In this document: positions 6,101 to 7,373 of the stretch, one piece after another
Numbering within the stretch: the stretch's first letter is position 1
How the letters are laid out: the number at the start of each line of letters is the position of its first letter
Assembly (NCBI GenBank): GCA_038242095.1
Contig: JBBSSJ010000234.1
Coordinates: forward strand, 1 to 7,373
DNA from: Persicitalea sp038242095
GTDB taxonomy: Bacteria; Bacteroidota; Bacteroidia; Cytophagales; Spirosomataceae
Length of the DNA stretch: 7,373 nt
Direction: 5' to 3'
Made by a program: the position numbers and the translations under genes
Notes under the pieces: generated by a model
The model's database searches: none
What the model saw: the letters and a program-made list of their open reading frames with translations, nothing else
Told to the model about the DNA's origin: nothing

Positions 6101-7373
6101 GGCCGGTTGAAGGACCCCCGCCGTAACTTCGGGGCCATCAGCCGGGCGGTCACATCGGATATCGACTTCGATAATGCCAACATTGAGAACATTGAATTTT
6201 GGCTCCTGGATCCTTTCATCCGGGACGAAAACGGCAAAGTTCGGGATGGCGTCCGGAATGAAAATAATACCACGGGTGGCAAACTGGTATTCAACCTCGG
6301 GGATATTTCGGAGGACGTTATCAAAGACGGCCGCTTCAACTTCGAGAATGGTTTACCGGTCGACGAAACGGGTACCCGGGCCGGGCAGAACGTCGACAGC
6401 ACCGCCTGGGGGCGCGTGACCAAGCAGCAGTTTCTGATCAATGCATTCAGCAACGAACCGGGCGCGCGACAGAAGCAAGACGTCGGTCTCGACGGCCTCA
6501 ACAACGCCAACGAACGCCGGTACTTTCAACAGACTTTCCTGGACAAGCTACCCGCCGCACTGAGCCCCGAAGCGCGGGCGCGCATCGTGGCCGACCCGTC
6601 GGGTGATGACTTTCAGTATTATCTGGGGGCTGAACTGGATGCCGAAAAAAAACAAATTATTGAGCGGTATAAGGAGTTCCTGGGGATGGAGAACAACTCG
6701 CCCGAAAGCGGCAGCGGTGGCAATAACGCCAACAATATTACTCCGGCCTCGACCAACTTGCCTGATTCGGAAGATCTGAACGTCGATAATACCATCAACG
6801 ACAACGAGGCTTATTACGAATACGAAATAGACCTGAAACCCGGCGGACTCGCCATCGGAAAAGGCCACATCGTGGATCAGACCGTTGTGGATGGCGCCAA
6901 CTGGTACTTGTACAGGATGCCGGTGAAGGAATTTACGCGCAAGGTGGGGCAAATCAATGGCTTCAAGTCCATTCGTTTCGTGCGCATGTACCTGACGGAT
7001 TTCGCCCAACCCGTCGTGCTCCGCTTTGCGCAGCTCCAAATGGTGGGGCAGCAGTACCGCAAGTACCTGCTGGACCTCGATGCGCCCGGCTTGCAGGAAG
7101 TGCCCGAGCCCTACGATGCCAGTTTTACGGTTGGAACGGTGAGTATCGAAGAAAATAGCCAAGCCAATAATGTCAACAAAAAGTATGTGTACAACATACC
7201 GCCGGGCTGGGAGCGGGACCGGGATATTACGCAACCGGCGGGCAACGGACTGCTCAACGAGCAATCGATGAGCTTGTGCGTGACCGACCTGCGCGACGGC
7301 GATTCGCGGGCGGTATACCGCAACGTCAATGTCGACATGCAGTTCCGGGAGCGGCTGCGGATGTACATCCACA
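3188..7373 (+). CDS. sprA: Type IX secretion outer-membrane translocon SprA (Sov), N-terminal part
   Basis: SprA is the very large outer-membrane beta-barrel through which the type IX secretion system exports cargo with C-terminal sorting domains, including gliding adhesins in motile species; Sov is its Porphyromonas counterpart. The frame is open without interruption for 1395 codons to the window end; family members usually have about 2300-2500 residues, so roughly 40 percent is missing here. Recognisable stretches are RWQDYYRNRFSEPRP (64-78), FKPNGFVALDFG (180-191), YDENRHFFLSQYF (329-341), LIDDFEAARTIYDL (846-859), DVGLDGLNNANERRYFQ (1098-1114) and TNLPDSEDLNVDNTINDNEAYYEYEI (1189-1214), the last after a Ser/Gly/Asn-rich linker. 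Residues 9-24 (LLRTLLISAGAYLFVG) resemble a signal peptide. The best start is the TTG at 3188, because an in-frame TAG lies at 3182-3184 and the first in-frame ATG (3308) would remove the signal peptide. It follows ruvA by 118 bp; a ruvA-sprA neighbourhood is, to my recollection, common in this phylum. Confidence 0.95.
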   Translation, partial: MSATIYQFLLRTLLISAGAYLFVGTTGNLSFPGVGDDEQLMLYLPDTLGADTTIEKSGRKPILRWQDYYRNRFSEPRPRSSLHLKDPANIKTSMRLDSTGRVVVTEDIDTPKGSLEYRPTESLDLATYNEQQRRRAFETLMREYSARLDGKSAMGGRGLLPKLDLPPALDKLLGQDFMDFKPNGFVALDFGLLHQFIDNPSVPVPQRRNTNFIFNQQININFNAKISDKLGFLTNYDTKASFNFENALKINYKAPEESLIRKIEAGNISWPLNSQLIPGVQNLFGGKAELQFGRLNATVVGSVQRSRKERIVLRGGAQTKDFEIRADAYDENRHFFLSQYFRSIYESGLKTLPAITTGVTVTRMEVYVTNRTTETASLRNIAAFADLGEANPYKKNNPTLQPILARQPVDNATNGLYEKLRQNDVFRQVDRATFELTNTLGLEKSIDFEVLRGAKRLLGQNEYSFNPQLGYLSLTVPLRNDEVLAVAYEYTLNGRNYKVGELTEDYQNRPDDQVIALKLLKSSTIRNNTQLPLWDLMMKNVYALGTNQIDRQGFQLRVIYKDDLTGIDNPTLQEGRNLQNKPLLRVMGLDRLNPVNDLQPDGNFDFVPGITIDTRTGRVFFPVLEPFGSNLAKYFGPDEDILRNKYVFNELYNTTQIDAQQVTEKNKYYLRGAYQSAGGTDVQLPYGVSEESVTVTAGGVSLSRGSDFLVEAQIGRVRLVNPSVLNSGREIVIEYERPDLFNSQTRTLFGTRLDYLVNNDINIGATVMNHRETPAGFLTRVAIGNEPTNNTIVGFDANIRKDAPWLTKFLDKLPLLQTKEPSSILFKGEVAKIFPGVAPRVGNRSLIDDFEAARTIYDLTRQPTRWRLGATPQQFPQGTPVNPLEFGYRRAKISAYSVDNIFTYNNGFGGASKPPNIPDKITNFYERQFLPQALFPGRTQPPIGLPQNILDIAYFPEERGMYNYNTDLTNDGRLKDPRRNFGAISRAVTSDIDFDNANIENIEFWLLDPFIRDENGKVRDGVRNENNTTGGKLVFNLGDISEDVIKDGRFNFENGLPVDETGTRAGQNVDSTAWGRVTKQQFLINAFSNEPGARQKQDVGLDGLNNANERRYFQQTFLDKLPAALSPEARARIVADPSGDDFQYYLGAELDAEKKQIIERYKEFLGMENNSPESGSGGNNANNITPASTNLPDSEDLNVDNTINDNEAYYEYEIDLKPGGLAIGKGHIVDQTVVDGANWYLYRMPVKEFTRKVGQINGFKSIRFVRMYLTDFAQPVVLRFAQLQMVGQQYRKYLLDLDAPGLQEVPEPYDASFTVGTVSIEENSQANNVNKKYVYNIPPGWERDRDITQPAGNGLLNEQSMSLCVTDLRDGDSRAVYRNVNVDMQFRERLRMYIH

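Noticed and set aside
6680..6800. Ser/Gly/Asn-rich low-complexity stretch in sprA suggesting an insertion
   Set aside because: The sequence resumes at once with the family-like TNLPDSEDLNVDNT and EAYYEYEI segments, so this looks like a normal flexible linker of SprA.
6548..7372. A 274-codon open frame on the minus strand inside sprA
   Set aside because: It is in codon register with sprA, where antisense stops can only arise opposite TTA, CTA or TCA codons, which are rare in this GC-rich gene. It ends exactly opposite a CTA leucine codon at 6548-6550. It shows no recognisable protein family, so it is a shadow.
1..7373. Search for mobile elements, CRISPR arrays, tRNA or rRNA genes, defence or biosynthetic systems
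   Set aside because: I saw no transposase, integrase, regularly spaced repeat-spacer pattern, RNA gene signature or system-type gene cluster by reading both strands. The coding space is filled by five recognised genes.

Overview
The window looks like chromosomal DNA from a fairly GC-rich member of the Bacteroidota, most likely of the order Cytophagales (Spirosoma/Dyadobacter-like). The main reason is a long, clear SprA, the outer-membrane translocon of the type IX secretion system, which is confined to this phylum. Supporting signs are the Bacteroidota-style lipocalin-like lipoprotein, the lack of Shine-Dalgarno sequences before the genes, and a candidate promoter of the TTG / TAnnTTTG type. 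Genus-level placement is inference only.

Layout: three genes read leftward on the minus strand and two read rightward on the plus strand, diverging from a 77-bp intergenic region at 2402-2478. From left to right: a lipoprotein with a lipocalin-like domain, cut by the window edge (1-471, minus); meaB/argK, a G-protein chaperone of B12-dependent methylmalonyl-CoA mutase (638-1621, minus, TTG start); ispD, the cytidylyltransferase of the MEP isoprenoid pathway (1730-2401, minus); ruvA, a Holliday-junction-binding protein (2479-3069, plus); and sprA (3188 to the window end, plus, TTG start, 1395 codons present, C-terminal part missing). No gene-free stretch exceeds 170 bp.

The five genes do not form one pathway. 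ispD, meaB and ruvA are housekeeping genes of isoprenoid synthesis, B12-enzyme maintenance and recombination. sprA serves protein secretion and gliding and may be transcribed separately from ruvA, because a hairpin lies between them. The intergenic regions hold short features: a tandem heptamer (GTTRAAA) next to the meaB start, a small palindrome between ispD and ruvA, and a candidate promoter before the lipoprotein gene.

I found no mobile element, CRISPR array, tRNA, rRNA or defence system. The window appears to be an ordinary core-genome segment; the points worth a second look are start codons and small intergenic repeats, not a new system.
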